A stretch of 64,000 nt of DNA from Paraburkholderia sp. BL10I2N1. Its GTDB lineage: Bacteria; Pseudomonadota; Gammaproteobacteria; Burkholderiales; Burkholderiaceae. The stretch's first letter is position 1. Each line of letters opens with the position of its first letter. A program made the position numbers and the translations under genes. The DNA lies in the NCBI RefSeq assembly GCF_004361815.1, contig NZ_SNWA01000001.1, positions 3,348,001 through 3,412,000 of the forward strand, read 5' to 3'. Shown one piece after another: positions 1 through 9,383 of this stretch. Below the pieces are notes generated by a model. It had not been told where the DNA came from, did no database searches, and saw only the letters and a list, made by a program, of their open reading frames with translations.

Positions 1-1
1 G

Positions 2-373
2 CAGTCTCTGGCCGTGCTGGCGTCCCTCGGCTACCACGACTACGAGGGCATCGCACTCAATGAAGGCGAGAAGCCTCGCCTCGTTCGCGACCTGGGAAGC
101 AACACTTACCTGATGCTGCGCAATCACGGCCTGCTGACCGTTGGCGGGACGCCAGCGGACGCCTTCGTCGCGATGTACTTCTTCGAAGCGGCTTGCATGA
201 TCCAGGTGCGTGCCCAGGCGGGCGGCGCAAAGCTGCTTCCCATTGCGCAGCCGATACTCGAAGGCATCAAACAGCAGATCGGGCAGGTGACGAGGGGTGT
301 CAGCCCTGGAGCGTTGGTATGGCCCGGGCTGCTGCGTCGGCTCGATCGCCGCAACCCCGGCTATGCGGACTAG
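2..373 (+). CDS. Class II aldolase/adducin family protein, C-terminal part
   Basis: The frame is open from the window edge to a TAG stop, giving the last 123 residues; the N-terminus lies upstream. The segment LRNHGLLTVGGT followed by AFVAMYFFEAAC matches the C-terminal core of class II aldolase/adducin proteins, where the HG histidine is a metal ligand in active enzymes. Family members split sugar phosphates or decarboxylate hydroxy acids, and the substrate cannot be told from this fragment. The PanE-like gene follows after about 120 bp on the same strand, so the two may be co-transcribed. The family is clear, but the specific function is unknown. Confidence 0.8.
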   Translation, partial: QSLAVLASLGYHDYEGIALNEGEKPRLVRDLGSNTYLMLRNHGLLTVGGTPADAFVAMYFFEAACMIQVRAQAGGAKLLPIAQPILEGIKQQIGQVTRGVSPGALVWPGLLRRLDRRNPGYAD

Positions 374-495
374 TCGTGTCGATTGGCACGCGCCGCGCGA
401 TTGCGATGCGCGGCGCGAACGGCGGGAGCGCATTGGGCGAGGTCAGCCGGTTCGACGCAACGCCGATGTCAAGACCAGGTCACTTGAGAAACGGT

Positions 496-1539
496 ATGGC
501 GAAAATCTGTATCTACGGCGCGGGTTCCATCGGCTGCTATATCGGCGGACGGCTTCTTGCCGGGGGAAGCGAAGTCAGTTTTGTTGGGCGTGCGCGCATC
601 GGCGACCAGTTGCGCCGGCAAGGCCTCATGCTGTCGCAGTACGACGATCGCCGCTGGCATGTGCCGCCGGAGCGGATCGACGTATCGACGGACGGAGCGA
701 CGGCCGCCGCAGCTGATCTCGTGCTGGTGACCGTCAAGTCTGCCGCGACACCGGCGGCCGCGGCAGAACTGGCGAACGTGCTTCGCCCCGGCACCATTGT
801 CGTCAGCTTCCAGAACGGAATCGGCAACGCGGACGTGCTGCGCGCCGCGCTCCCGCAAAACACGGTGCTGGAGGGCATGGTGCCGTTCAATGTCGTCGAA
901 CGCGGCCCCGGCGCATTTCATCAGGGTTCAGCGGGCGAACTGGAGATCAGGCATGCGCCGGCCTTGCAGCCGTTCGTCGACGAGTTCAGGAAAGCGGGGC
1001 TGCCGCTGACCCAGCACGCCGACATGCTGCCGGTACAGTGGGCGAAACTGCTGCTCAATCTCAACAATGCCATCAACGCGCTATCGAACCGGCCTTTGAA
1101 GGAAGAGCTCTCGCAACGCCCCTACCGGATCTGTCTTGCCATGGCGCAGAAGGAGGCGCTCGCGCTTCTGAAGCGGGCGAACGTGCGGCCGGCCAGGGTG
1201 ACGCCGCTTCCGGCCCGCTGGATCCCGCGTGCTCTCGGCCTGCCCGATGCATGGTTCGAGCGGTTGGGCTGCGCGATGCTGACCATCGATCCGCTCGCGC
1301 GCTCGTCGATGTCCGACGATCTGGCGGCGGGACGCGCCACGGAAATCGACTGGATAAACGGCGAAGTCGTGCGCCTTGCCCAACGCCTCGGGCGGACGGC
1401 GCCGGTGAACGAGCGGCTATGCGCGCTCGTGAGGGAAGCCGAGCGATGCGACGTGCGTCCGTCATGGCCGGGCGACGCGCTGCTGGCCGAACTGCGGGCG
1501 GCGGTGAGTGCCCCTTCGGCGTGGCACGACGGGAACTGA
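496..1539 (+). CDS. panE: 2-dehydropantoate 2-reductase (ketopantoate reductase) family
   Basis: A 347-residue protein that begins MAKICIYGAGSIGCYIGG, a Rossmann GxGxxG NADP-binding motif typical of PanE/ApbA. The middle reads SFQNGIGN, and the C-terminal helical domain has the usual KLLLNLNNAINAL segment containing the catalytic-type lysine, so the full length fits. The frame stays open upstream, but the ATG at 496 places the Rossmann motif at residue 7 as in the family. PanE reduces ketopantoate to pantoate in pantothenate synthesis. Many beta-proteobacterial paralogues next to aldolase-type genes act on other 2-keto acids, so the pantothenate role is inferred. Confidence 0.8.
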   Translation: MAKICIYGAGSIGCYIGGRLLAGGSEVSFVGRARIGDQLRRQGLMLSQYDDRRWHVPPERIDVSTDGATAAAADLVLVTVKSAATPAAAAELANVLRPGTIVVSFQNGIGNADVLRAALPQNTVLEGMVPFNVVERGPGAFHQGSAGELEIRHAPALQPFVDEFRKAGLPLTQHADMLPVQWAKLLLNLNNAINALSNRPLKEELSQRPYRICLAMAQKEALALLKRANVRPARVTPLPARWIPRALGLPDAWFERLGCAMLTIDPLARSSMSDDLAAGRATEIDWINGEVVRLAQRLGRTAPVNERLCALVREAERCDVRPSWPGDALLAELRAAVSAPSAWHDGN

Positions 1540-1693
1540 ATGCCCGCGAACGACGACCCGGAATCGGCCTGGCTTGCCGAACATCCCATCGAACATGGCG
1601 TAAGCTGAGCGCTTGACCGGTTGATGGCGTTGGCGGCGAACCTGCGAACGGGGTCGGTCAACCCGCGTTCGCGTCTTTCAAGGGAAGAAAGCG

Positions 1694-2710
1694 ATGCGGA
1701 CAATGAAAGCAGTACAGGTGACTGAGGCTGGTGGTCCTCTGGAACTTGTCGAACGGGCTGTGCCAGAGCCCGGCGAAGGACACGTGCTCATCAGGATCCA
1801 GGCCTGTGGCATCTGCCACAGCGACGTGCTGACGAAAGATGGCCTGTGGCCAGGCCTGCAATATCCCCGCGTTCCGGGACACGAGATAGCCGGTGTAATC
1901 GATACCGTCGGCGCGGACGTCGAAGGCTGGCAGAAAGGGCAGCGCGTCGGCGTAGGCTGGCACGGCGGACATTGCGGACGGTGTGAGCATTGTCGCCAGG
2001 GCGACTTCGTTCTGTGTCAGCGCGCGCTCGTGCCCGGCATCAGCTACGACGGCGGCTATGCCGAATACATGGTGGCGCCGGTCGAGGCATTGGCGCGCGT
2101 TCCGGACGATCTGTCCGATGTCGACGCAGCGCCGTTGCTTTGCGCGGGCATTACCACTTTCAATGCTTTGCGCCACAGTGGCGCGCGTGCCGGAGATGTG
2201 GTCGCGATTCTCGGGATTGGCGGTCTGGGCCATCTCGGTGTGCAATTCGCGCGGAAGATGGGTTTTCGCACGGTGGCGATTGCCCGCGGGCAGGACAAAG
2301 CGGCGCTCGCGAAGCAACTCGGTGCACACCATTACATCGACAGCAAGGCGGAAAACGTTGCCGAGGCACTGCAGGCGCTTGGCGGAGCGCGGGTCATTCT
2401 TGCGACCGTGACCAGCGGCAAGGCGATGAGCGCTGCAGTCAGAGGTCTTGGTTTGAACGGCAAGCTGATCATGGTTGGACTGTCCGAGGAGCCTGTCGAA
2501 GTCCCGATCGGACAGTTCATCATGGGACGGAATTCGGTACAGGGCTGGCCGTCGGGTACGTCGGCGGATTCGCAGGACACGCTGGCCTTCAGCGCGCTGA
2601 CAGGCATCAAGCCGATGATCGAGGAGTTTCCGCTCGCTCGCGCAGCCGAAGCCTATGAGCGCATGATGAGTGGCGCCGCGCGCTTCAGGGTTGTGCTGAA
2701 GACTGCCTAG
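1694..2710 (+). CDS. Zinc-dependent alcohol dehydrogenase
   Basis: A 338-residue medium-chain dehydrogenase. Catalytic zinc ligands are visible in CGICHSDV (about residue 37) and GHE (about 63). A four-cysteine structural zinc lobe CGRCEHCRQGDFVLC follows at about residue 95, and the NAD-binding GIGGLGHLG lies at about 170. It should oxidise primary alcohols or reduce aldehydes, and the overall pattern resembles AdhP/AdhA. The AGGGAAGAAAGCG just upstream is a reasonable ribosome binding site for the ATG at 1694; an in-frame ATG three codons later (1703) is an alternative. The gene stands alone, with 154 bp before it and 188 bp after. Confidence 0.88.
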   Translation: MRTMKAVQVTEAGGPLELVERAVPEPGEGHVLIRIQACGICHSDVLTKDGLWPGLQYPRVPGHEIAGVIDTVGADVEGWQKGQRVGVGWHGGHCGRCEHCRQGDFVLCQRALVPGISYDGGYAEYMVAPVEALARVPDDLSDVDAAPLLCAGITTFNALRHSGARAGDVVAILGIGGLGHLGVQFARKMGFRTVAIARGQDKAALAKQLGAHHYIDSKAENVAEALQALGGARVILATVTSGKAMSAAVRGLGLNGKLIMVGLSEEPVEVPIGQFIMGRNSVQGWPSGTSADSQDTLAFSALTGIKPMIEEFPLARAAEAYERMMSGAARFRVVLKTA

Positions 2711-2898
2711 CGAGAGCGTGAAATCGCAGCCCGACTACGTGCGGACCGACGAGGGCGTGTCGCAACGTGCGTGGAACTTGCTGAACGGGCAGGGTACACA
2801 GGCGAATGCGGTCTGTGCAGTTCCGTGCTGGCCATCGTGTCCGCCGTGCAATGAACTGCGCGCGCCGGGGTGAAACTCTTGCATCATGAACTGCCGAC

Positions 2899-3909
2899 AT
2901 GACTTCTCCGAAACTGGATCTATCCGTATTTCCCCGCTTTGCTCTTCTTGAAGGGCTGACGCCGGTTCAACGTCTTTCCCGCCTGAGCAGCGCCCTCGGT
3001 GAGGTGGAGATCTTCGTCAAACGAGATGACCTGAATGGCCTCGGCGGCGGAGGCAGCAAGGTTCGGAAGCTCGAGTTCCTGATCGGTGAAGCCCTGGCGA
3101 GCGGGGCGGACACGATTATCACGGTGGGCGCGCGTCAATCGAACCACGCGCGCCTGACCGCGGCCGCGGCTGCGAGGGCGGGGCTCAAATGCGAACTCGT
3201 GCTGACCAGAGTGGTGCCGCGTTATGACGACGACTACATCGAGAACGGCAACATCCTGCTCGACAGTCTGCTTGGCGCACAGATCCACGATCTTCCGGCT
3301 TCCGCCAACGCCCTGGCGTTCGCGGAAGAGCGCGCGGACACGTTACGTGCGCAAGGACGCAGCGTGTATGTGTGCCCCCTCGGCGGTTCAAGTGCCGTCG
3401 GTTGTCTCGGCTATGCCGACTGCGCGGGGGAAATCGCAGCGCAAGCCGACGCGTCGGGGATCTCGTTTGACCATATCGTCGTGCCGAACGGAAGTGGCGG
3501 AATGCATGCCGGGCTGGTCGCGGGCGCTCTTGCGCTCGGCAAATCGCCGACGTCCATTATTGGGTACACCGTCCTTAGCCTGGCCGATCAGGCGCGATCC
3601 GTCACACTCGACAAGACGAGGCAGACGCTCGGCTTGATCGACCCCACTCTGACCGTTCCCGACGACGCCATCATCATCGACGGCGGGCAACTGGGCGAAG
3701 GGTACGGAATACCGACAGACGGAATGCACCATGCAGTCCGTCTGCTGGCTTCGTCGGAAGGATTGCTGATCGACCCGGTGTATGGCGGCAAGGCGTTTGC
3801 TGGTCTCCTGCGCGATGTGGAAACCGGTAGATATCGCCCCGGACAGCGCATTCTGTTCGTTATGACAGGCGGATTGCCGGGGCTGTTTGCATATCGTAGT
3901 GCGTTCTAA
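2899..3909 (+). CDS. PLP-dependent D-cysteine desulfhydrase / ACC deaminase family
   Basis: A 336-residue fold-type II PLP enzyme. GGSKVRKLEF (Lys54 is the predicted Schiff-base lysine) and GARQSNHARLTAAAAA (phosphate/carboxylate-binding region, about residues 77-92) are the family hallmarks, and NGSGGMHAG forms the phosphate-binding loop near residue 195. The family includes D-cysteine desulfhydrase (D-cysteine to pyruvate, ammonia and H2S) and 1-aminocyclopropane-1-carboxylate deaminase. The GARQSN rather than GGVQSN signature favours the desulfhydrase-like branch, but the assignment between the two is not certain. The ribosome binding site before the ATG is weak. No partner gene is evident. 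Confidence 0.75.
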   Translation: MTSPKLDLSVFPRFALLEGLTPVQRLSRLSSALGEVEIFVKRDDLNGLGGGGSKVRKLEFLIGEALASGADTIITVGARQSNHARLTAAAAARAGLKCELVLTRVVPRYDDDYIENGNILLDSLLGAQIHDLPASANALAFAEERADTLRAQGRSVYVCPLGGSSAVGCLGYADCAGEIAAQADASGISFDHIVVPNGSGGMHAGLVAGALALGKSPTSIIGYTVLSLADQARSVTLDKTRQTLGLIDPTLTVPDDAIIIDGGQLGEGYGIPTDGMHHAVRLLASSEGLLIDPVYGGKAFAGLLRDVETGRYRPGQRILFVMTGGLPGLFAYRSAF

Positions 3910-4384
3910 CGTGTCTGCCTTGGCCTGGTGATGGCTGCACGAAGCTGCGTATCAAGCGGTGCGTCGCCCTTCGACGGGGTATCCTGGATCGGAATGGCCT
4001 GGCGTCGAAGCATGACCCGGCGAAATGAGGCTGTCCGACGAAGCACTGCGTCAATACGAGGGCACGAGCGGTGTTTTTAAACTTTCACATCATCACGGTA
4101 TAAGAGACGCTGCCGACCGGCCTCAAGAGGAAGCATGGCGCCCACCACAAGCCGTTTCGGCCGTACGAGCGTGCATTCATCATACATATTGGCTAAGGGT
4201 ATTTACCTAGATTAATGTATCTCAAATACCTGAAACGGTACGTTAGAATCATTACTCTAATTGTGCGTCGCACAAGTGGCGACGCGCGCCCGGCAAGGCA
4301 AATCCCGCAGGCCGAGGCACCAGGATTTCGTTTCCCTCTGACACCCGTCAGGCATGTGTTGAGTTGAACTAACGGAGAACATGA
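3910..4384. promoter_or_regulatory. Non-coding region before the phasin gene, with palindrome
   Basis: About 475 bp without a convincing gene; the last third is clearly richer in A and T. A perfect 6-bp palindrome TTGTGC-GTC-GCACAA lies at 4261-4275, about 110 bp before the phasin start. Phasin genes are commonly repressed by PhaR, which binds TGC-rich repeats and is released by PHB granules. This palindrome is therefore a candidate operator, by inference only. The phasin ribosome binding site (ACGGAGAAC) is at the end of the region. Confidence 0.4.
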
Positions 4385-4951
4385 ATGAGCGTTTTCACAC
4401 CTGAGCAACTCGTATCGGCGCAGCAAGGCAACGTTACAACCCTGTTCGCGTTGACGAATCAGGCGTTTGAAGGTTTTCAAAAGCTGGTTGAACTGAATCT
4501 GCAGGCAGCGAAGTCTGCGCTCGCAGAGAGCGAAGCAGGCTGGCAGGAAGCGCTGTCCGGGAAGGCGCCGGGGGCATTCTTCACGAGCCAGGTCAGCGCC
4601 GCACAGCCCGCAGCGGAGAAGGTGCTGTCGTATAGCCGTCACCTGTATGAAATTGCGTCCGGCACCCAGGCAGAGTGCCTGAAGATTGCGCAGGCGCAAT
4701 ACGAACAGCAGACCCGCAACGCGCAAACGCTGGTCGACGATTTCGCGAAGAACGCGCCCGCCGGTTCTGAAGCTGCCGTCACAGCACTGAAGTCGGCATT
4801 GTCGACTGCCAGCCTGACCTATGAAACGGTGCGCAAGGCTGCCACGCAGGCGATCGAAGCGGCGCAAGGCAACTTTGCCGCTACGACTGCCGCTGCTTCG
4901 AAGGCTGGCCAGCAGGCCGCGGCGCAAGTGTCGCGCGCAGCGAAGCAGTAG
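4385..4951 (+). CDS. phaP: Phasin (PHB granule-associated protein)
   Basis: A 188-residue, Ala/Gln/Lys-rich, almost entirely helical protein with no signal peptide. It begins MSVFTPEQLVSAQQGNVTTLF and contains FALTNQAFEGFQKLVELNLQ, the amphipathic segment typical of beta-proteobacterial PhaP (Phasin_2 type). Phasins coat poly-3-hydroxybutyrate granules in the cytoplasm and control their number and size. The start has a good ribosome binding site. The neighbours phaA and phaB make the PHB monomer, which supports the role, and a strong hairpin terminates the gene just downstream. Confidence 0.92.
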   Translation: MSVFTPEQLVSAQQGNVTTLFALTNQAFEGFQKLVELNLQAAKSALAESEAGWQEALSGKAPGAFFTSQVSAAQPAAEKVLSYSRHLYEIASGTQAECLKIAQAQYEQQTRNAQTLVDDFAKNAPAGSEAAVTALKSALSTASLTYETVRKAATQAIEAAQGNFAATTAAASKAGQQAAAQVSRAAKQ

Positions 4952-5008
4952 CCCATCGCAAGCTGAGCGGTTGTCGCGGCGCTGAGCGAAGCGATCAGCT
5001 CTATTCAT

Positions 5009-5040
5009 GGACCGGCCCCGAATCTGCTCGGGGCCGGTCC
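5009..5040 (+). terminator. Hairpin after phaP
   Basis: A perfect 12-bp stem GGACCGGCCCCG / CGGGGCCGGTCC with an 8-nt loop lies 58 bp after the phasin stop. There is no T tract, so it is either a strong pause/stability hairpin or a rho-assisted end. Confidence 0.55.
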
Positions 5041-5228
5041 GCCTGTCGCGAAGCTCGGCCCGCTGATCGCCGTCACCCGTTCAGGCGTCGTGGGTGAGGG
5101 TGATACCCGCGAATGCCAGGGACGAGAGGAGCGGGCAACCGACTGGTGCCTGCAGGTTTTTTTTCTCTTCGAGTGCCATGACAGATCCTTCGGTGCTCAA
5201 CGCCATCTGCTGCATATAGGGAATAGAC

Positions 5229-6410
5229 ATGACTGATGTTGTGATCGTATCGGCCGCGCGTACAGGTGTCGGCAAATTCGGCGGATCGGTTGCGAAGATC
5301 GCGGCGCCCGAACTCGGCGCCACGGTGATCCGCGCCGTCCTCGAACGCGCGGGCCTGAAGCCAGAGCAGGTCAGCGAAGTGATCATGGGTCAGGTGCTGA
5401 CGGCCGGTTCCGGCCAGAACCCGGCCCGTCAGGCCCTGATCAAGGCGGGGCTGCCTTCAGCCGTGCCGGGAATGACGATCAACAAGGTCTGCGGTTCGGG
5501 CCTGAAAGCCGTGATGCTGGCCGCCAACGCGATCATCGCGGGCGACGCGGATATCGTCGTTGCAGGCGGCCAGGAGAACATGAGCGCCGCGCCGCACGTG
5601 CTGCCGGGCTCGCGCGACGGCTTTCGCATGGGCGACGCGAAGCTGGTCGACAGCATGATCGTCGACGGCCTGTGGGACGTGTACAACCAGTATCACATGG
5701 GCGTCACGGCCGAGAACGTGGCGAAGGAATACGGCATTACGCGCGAGCAGCAGGATGCGTTCGCGGCTTTGTCGCAGAATAAGGCGGAAGCCGCACAGAA
5801 GGCAGGCCGTTTCGATGCTGAAATCGTGCCGGTCGAGATACCGCAACGCAAGGGCGAGCCGCTGCGCTTTGCCAGCGACGAATTCGTGCGCCACGGCGTG
5901 ACAGCCGAATCGCTGGCGGGCCTGAAGCCGGCCTTCTCGAAGGAAGGCACGGTGACGGCGGCGAACGCGTCGGGTCTGAACGACGGGGCGGCGGCCGTGA
6001 TCGTGATGTCGGCGAAAAAGGCCGAGGCGCTCGGTCTTACGCCGCTCGCGCGCATCAAGGCTTATGCGAATGCGGGCGTCGATCCGAAGGTGATGGGCAT
6101 GGGCCCGGTGCCGGCCTCGCGTCGCTGTCTGGAGCGCGCGGGCTGGAGCCCGGCGGATCTGGACCTGATGGAAATCAACGAGGCGTTTGCCGCGCAGGCG
6201 CTCGCCGTGCACAAGCAGATGGGCTGGGACACGTCGAAGGTCAACGTGAATGGCGGCGCGATTGCGATCGGCCATCCGATCGGCGCGTCCGGTTGCCGTA
6301 TTCTCGTCACGCTGCTGCACGAAATGCAGAAGCGCGACGCGAAGAAAGGTCTGGCGTCGCTGTGTATCGGCGGCGGCATGGGCGTCGCGCTCGCAGTCGA
6401 GCGTATCTGA
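5229..6410 (+). CDS. phaA: Acetyl-CoA acetyltransferase (beta-ketothiolase)
   Basis: A 393-residue thiolase of normal length. Cys88 in NKVCGSG is the acyl-accepting nucleophile, NEAFAAQ and [14 protein letters not shown] carry the oxyanion-hole Asn and the catalytic His, and CIGGGMG near the C-terminus carries the second catalytic Cys. It condenses two acetyl-CoA to acetoacetyl-CoA in the cytoplasm, the first step of PHB synthesis, or runs in reverse for degradation. AGGGAATAGAC precedes the ATG. phaB follows on the same strand after about 240 bp, and the phasin gene precedes it. phaC is not in the window. Confidence 0.93.
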   Translation: MTDVVIVSAARTGVGKFGGSVAKIAAPELGATVIRAVLERAGLKPEQVSEVIMGQVLTAGSGQNPARQALIKAGLPSAVPGMTINKVCGSGLKAVMLAANAIIAGDADIVVAGGQENMSAAPHVLPGSRDGFRMGDAKLVDSMIVDGLWDVYNQYHMGVTAENVAKEYGITREQQDAFAALSQNKAEAAQKAGRFDAEIVPVEIPQRKGEPLRFASDEFVRHGVTAESLAGLKPAFSKEGTVTAANASGLNDGAAAVIVMSAKKAEALGLTPLARIKAYANAGVDPKVMGMGPVPASRRCLERAGWSPADLDLMEINEAFAAQALAVHKQMGWDTSKVNVNGGAIAIGHPIGASGCRILVTLLHEMQKRDAKKGLASLCIGGGMGVALAVERI

Positions 6411-6654
6411 TCGTTCGTATAACTCATAGTCAAGCGGTGCGCCTGAGCGGTGTCTGAATTCCCTCGGGCGCACTGGATTTCATTCGCGCAATATCAGTAG
6501 TCAACAAAAACCCGCGCAGTTCAATCAATGCTGACCGACCACCTCGCGGGGATGTCGAGGCGGCGATGCATTGAGGCAAACCAATGGCGGGCTGTGCGGG
6601 ACGGCCATTGGATATTCATGATCCTCGCAGATACTACGATCACGGATGGAAAGG

Positions 6655-7398
6655 ATGACGAAACGAATCGCTGTAGTAACAGGCGGAATGGGCGGCCTTG
6701 GAGAAGCGATCAGTACGAAACTGCATGATGCCGGTTATGTTGTGGTGGTAACGCATTCGCCGAATAACAGTGGCGTTGCCGCGTGGCTGTCGAGCATGGA
6801 AACCCAGGGCCGGAACTTTCGCGCGTATCCGGTCGATGTCGCTGATTACGACTCGTGCCAGCACTGCGTGGCGAAAATTCAGGTCGAGGTCGGCCCTGTC
6901 GACATTCTGGTGAACAACGCCGGGATCACGCAGGACATGACGCTCAGGAAGATGGACAAGGTCAACTGGGACGCGGTCGTCCGGACCAATCTGGATTCGG
7001 TCTTCAATATGACCAAGCCGTTGTGTGAAGAGATGGTCGCACGTGGCTGGGGGCGCATCATCAATATCTCTTCGGTCAATGGGTCGAAGGGTTCCGTCGG
7101 TCAGACCAACTACGCGGCAGCCAAGGCCGGCATGCACGGCTTTACGAAGTCGCTGGCGCTTGAAGTGGCGCGCAAAGGCGTGACCGTCAACACGATTTCG
7201 CCAGGCTATCTCGCCACCAAAATGGTCACTGCGATTCCGCAGGAAATTCTGGACACAAAGATCCTGCCGCAGATTCCGGTCGGTCGGCTCGGTCAGCCGG
7301 ACGAAGTCGCTGCGCTCGTCCGCTATCTGTGCTCGGACGATGCAGGTTTCGTGACCGGTTCCAATATCGCCATCAATGGCGGCCAGCACATGCATTGA
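6655..7398 (+). CDS. phaB: Acetoacetyl-CoA reductase
   Basis: A 247-residue short-chain dehydrogenase starting MTKRIAVVTGGMGGLGEAI, with the NADP-binding TGGMGG motif. The catalytic triad is Ser140, Tyr153 and Lys157 (SSVNGSKGSVGQTNYAAAK). The SSVNG and SPGYLATKMV segments are PhaB-like. It reduces acetoacetyl-CoA to (R)-3-hydroxybutyryl-CoA with NADPH for PHB synthesis. An in-frame ATG at 6646 would add three residues; I chose 6655 because PhaB proteins start at MTxRIA. A 13-bp hairpin follows the stop. Confidence 0.92.
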   Translation: MTKRIAVVTGGMGGLGEAISTKLHDAGYVVVVTHSPNNSGVAAWLSSMETQGRNFRAYPVDVADYDSCQHCVAKIQVEVGPVDILVNNAGITQDMTLRKMDKVNWDAVVRTNLDSVFNMTKPLCEEMVARGWGRIINISSVNGSKGSVGQTNYAAAKAGMHGFTKSLALEVARKGVTVNTISPGYLATKMVTAIPQEILDTKILPQIPVGRLGQPDEVAALVRYLCSDDAGFVTGSNIAINGGQHMH

Positions 7399-7425
7399 TG
7401 CGGCAGATTCAGACGCAGTAGCGCC

Positions 7426-7457
7426 ATCGCCACAATCGGTCGTTCGATTGTGGCGAT
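7426..7457 (+). terminator. Terminator hairpin after phaB
   Basis: A perfect 13-bp stem ATCGCCACAATCG / CGATTGTGGCGAT around a 6-nt loop, followed by TGTGCTTT, 27 bp after the phaB stop. Confidence 0.7.
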
Positions 7458-7662
7458 TGTGCTTTAGAGGCGATTTCTTTCACCTGGTGGAGTTCTCGAC
7501 GGGCGGGGCGCTTGTGCGTCTTCTTCGGCTGGCATCGGTTTGCAGGCCCGCCAGGTGAGTCATTGATAAGTGTTCGTGTCCGCCCGGGTGTCGTTTTATA
7601 TCACAATGAAATATAATAATGAAAACACGTTCTTTCGTCGCGGGAGGGTTTCACCGTAAGGT

Positions 7663-8877
7663 GTGGTCTCGTTTATTGCGACGTCGCCCACTTTCTATCC
7701 CGTTCAGACCTTGTCCCGCTCTGCTGTGATCCGCTGGCTTTCCAGCTTCGCTCCCGGTCCGATCGCCGTTCGATGGCCGGAACGCTTGCGTTCGTGTCTC
7801 GGCGCGCTCGTCGGTATCGCGTTCACCGGCGGGGCAATGCATCTCCTTCCGGGGACAGGCGTGAATGTTCCGCTCCTCGTCGCCCCGATGGGCGCCTCGG
7901 CCGTGCTTCTGTTCGGCGTTCCTGCCAGTCCGCTTGCGCAGCCGTGGTCCATTATCGGCGGCAACCTCGTCTCTGCAACCGTTGGTGTCGCATGCGCCAG
8001 CTGGATCGCCGATCCGGTGACAGCCGCCGCGCTGGCGGTCGCACTGGCGATCTGTGCGATGTTTGCGCTGCGCTGCGTCCATCCGCCGTCCGGCGCGGTC
8101 GCGCTGACCGCCGTCCTCGGTGGCCCAGCCGTGCACGCGCTCGGCTATCGGTTCGTCGTGGAACCGATAGCGATGCAGTCGGCGGCGCTCGTGTGCTCGG
8201 CCATCGTCTACCATGCCGTCACCGGCCACCGTTACCCTCACGCTGCGCGGCGCAAGGCCGACCAGGATGCGGCGGCATCGATTGCAGTGGCGAAAGATGG
8301 CTTCACACATGCCGACCTCGAGGCCGTGCTGAGGCAGCGCGGGGAATTGCTCGACATCGATCCAGACGATCTGGAATCGTTGCTGCGCGATGTCCAGTTG
8401 CAGGCCTATGCCCGCACATTCAGTGAATTGACCTGCGCGGACATCATGTCTCGCGCGGTGGTGGCCGTATCGGTCGCCACCCGGGCGTCAGCTGCGTGGA
8501 ACCTGTTGAAACGGCACGGCGTGAAGGCTCTGCCGGTCACTGACGAGACGCAGCACGTCATCGGCATCGTGACGCGCGCGGATCTTCTCGATACCCCGAC
8601 GTTCAGAAAAATCTCCGTTCTATGGTCTCTGCGGCAACGATGGTTCAGGCGCAGAAGGGACCCGGTCCGCGTCGTGGGCACCTTGATGAACCCCTCGGTG
8701 CATACTGTCGATGCGGCGACTCCGATCGCCGAACTGGTGCCGTTGTTTGCGCACTACGGGCACCACCATATTCCGGTGCTGGATGCTGGAAGACGACTGG
8801 TCGGGATGATCACCCAGGCTGATGTGATCGCGGGGCTTTATCGTCAGACATACGCCCAGCAACGAAGTGCGGCGTAG
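7663..8877 (+). CDS. HPP-family membrane protein with C-terminal CBS pair
   Basis: A 404-residue protein. Residues 40-200 hold about four hydrophobic helices with APMGASAVLLFG and the family motif CVHPPSGA (HPP at 140-142). Residues 255-395 form two CBS domains (ADIMSRAVVAVSV and GTLMNPSVHTVDA), which usually bind adenosyl nucleotides. Plant and cyanobacterial HPP proteins have been linked to nitrite transport, so an anion-transport role gated by the CBS pair is plausible here but inferred. The start is the GTG at 7663, preceded by a GTAAGG that sits very close to it. A TATAAT hexamer at 7612-7617 is a likely -10. Downstream lie a MarR regulator and a CLC-CBS gene. Confidence 0.78.
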   Translation: MVSFIATSPTFYPVQTLSRSAVIRWLSSFAPGPIAVRWPERLRSCLGALVGIAFTGGAMHLLPGTGVNVPLLVAPMGASAVLLFGVPASPLAQPWSIIGGNLVSATVGVACASWIADPVTAAALAVALAICAMFALRCVHPPSGAVALTAVLGGPAVHALGYRFVVEPIAMQSAALVCSAIVYHAVTGHRYPHAARRKADQDAAASIAVAKDGFTHADLEAVLRQRGELLDIDPDDLESLLRDVQLQAYARTFSELTCADIMSRAVVAVSVATRASAAWNLLKRHGVKALPVTDETQHVIGIVTRADLLDTPTFRKISVLWSLRQRWFRRRRDPVRVVGTLMNPSVHTVDAATPIAELVPLFAHYGHHHIPVLDAGRRLVGMITQADVIAGLYRQTYAQQRSAA

Positions 8878-8963
8878 TACCTCTTGCCCGATTTAACCGC
8901 TGTTTGCGACCGTTAGTATCACGGCGCGATATATTTGCGCATTACCGTTCCGACAGGGCTCCC

Positions 8964-9377
8964 ATGAAGACACTCACTCGCGGCTTGACCAAGGCGGACT
9001 TTGAGCAACTGTCCGAATTCCGCTACCAGATGCGGCGTTTCGAGCGCTTTTCCGAACAGGCCGCCCAGGGCGAAGGCATTACGCCGTTGCAATACCTGCT
9101 GCTCCTGCACATCAAGGGCTATCCGGAGCGGGACTGGGCGACCATCGGCGAACTCGCCGAACGGCTCCAGGCGCAGCACCATGGAGTGGTTGCGCTGGTG
9201 TCCCGCTGCGAGACCCTTGACCTTGTGCGGCGCAAGATCAGCGAAGCCGACCGCCGCCAGGTCGAGGTGCATTTGTTGAAAGCGGGCGAGCAGGTGCTCG
9301 CGCGCCTCGCCGAGATGCACCGTGCCGAACTGCGGTCACTCGAAGGTGCATTCAATGTTCCACAGATCGACTTATGA
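8964..9377 (+). CDS. MarR-family transcriptional regulator
   Basis: A 137-residue winged-helix protein. The recognition region ATIGELAERLQAQHHGVVALVSRCETLDLV is followed by the wing segment RRKISEADRRQVEVHL, the usual MarR order. The frame is open upstream to 8904, but the ATG at 8964 gives a normal MarR N-terminus (MKTLTRGLTKADFEQL). The CLC-CBS gene starts 7 bp after the stop, so the two form an operon and the regulator probably controls it. The ligand is unknown. Confidence 0.85.
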   Translation: MKTLTRGLTKADFEQLSEFRYQMRRFERFSEQAAQGEGITPLQYLLLLHIKGYPERDWATIGELAERLQAQHHGVVALVSRCETLDLVRRKISEADRRQVEVHLLKAGEQVLARLAEMHRAELRSLEGAFNVPQIDL

Positions 9378-9383
9378 GAAGAC

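Noticed and set aside
4025..4210. 61-codon ORF upstream of phaP
   Set aside because: No ribosome binding site, no family resemblance, and it lies in the AT-rich promoter region of the phasin gene.
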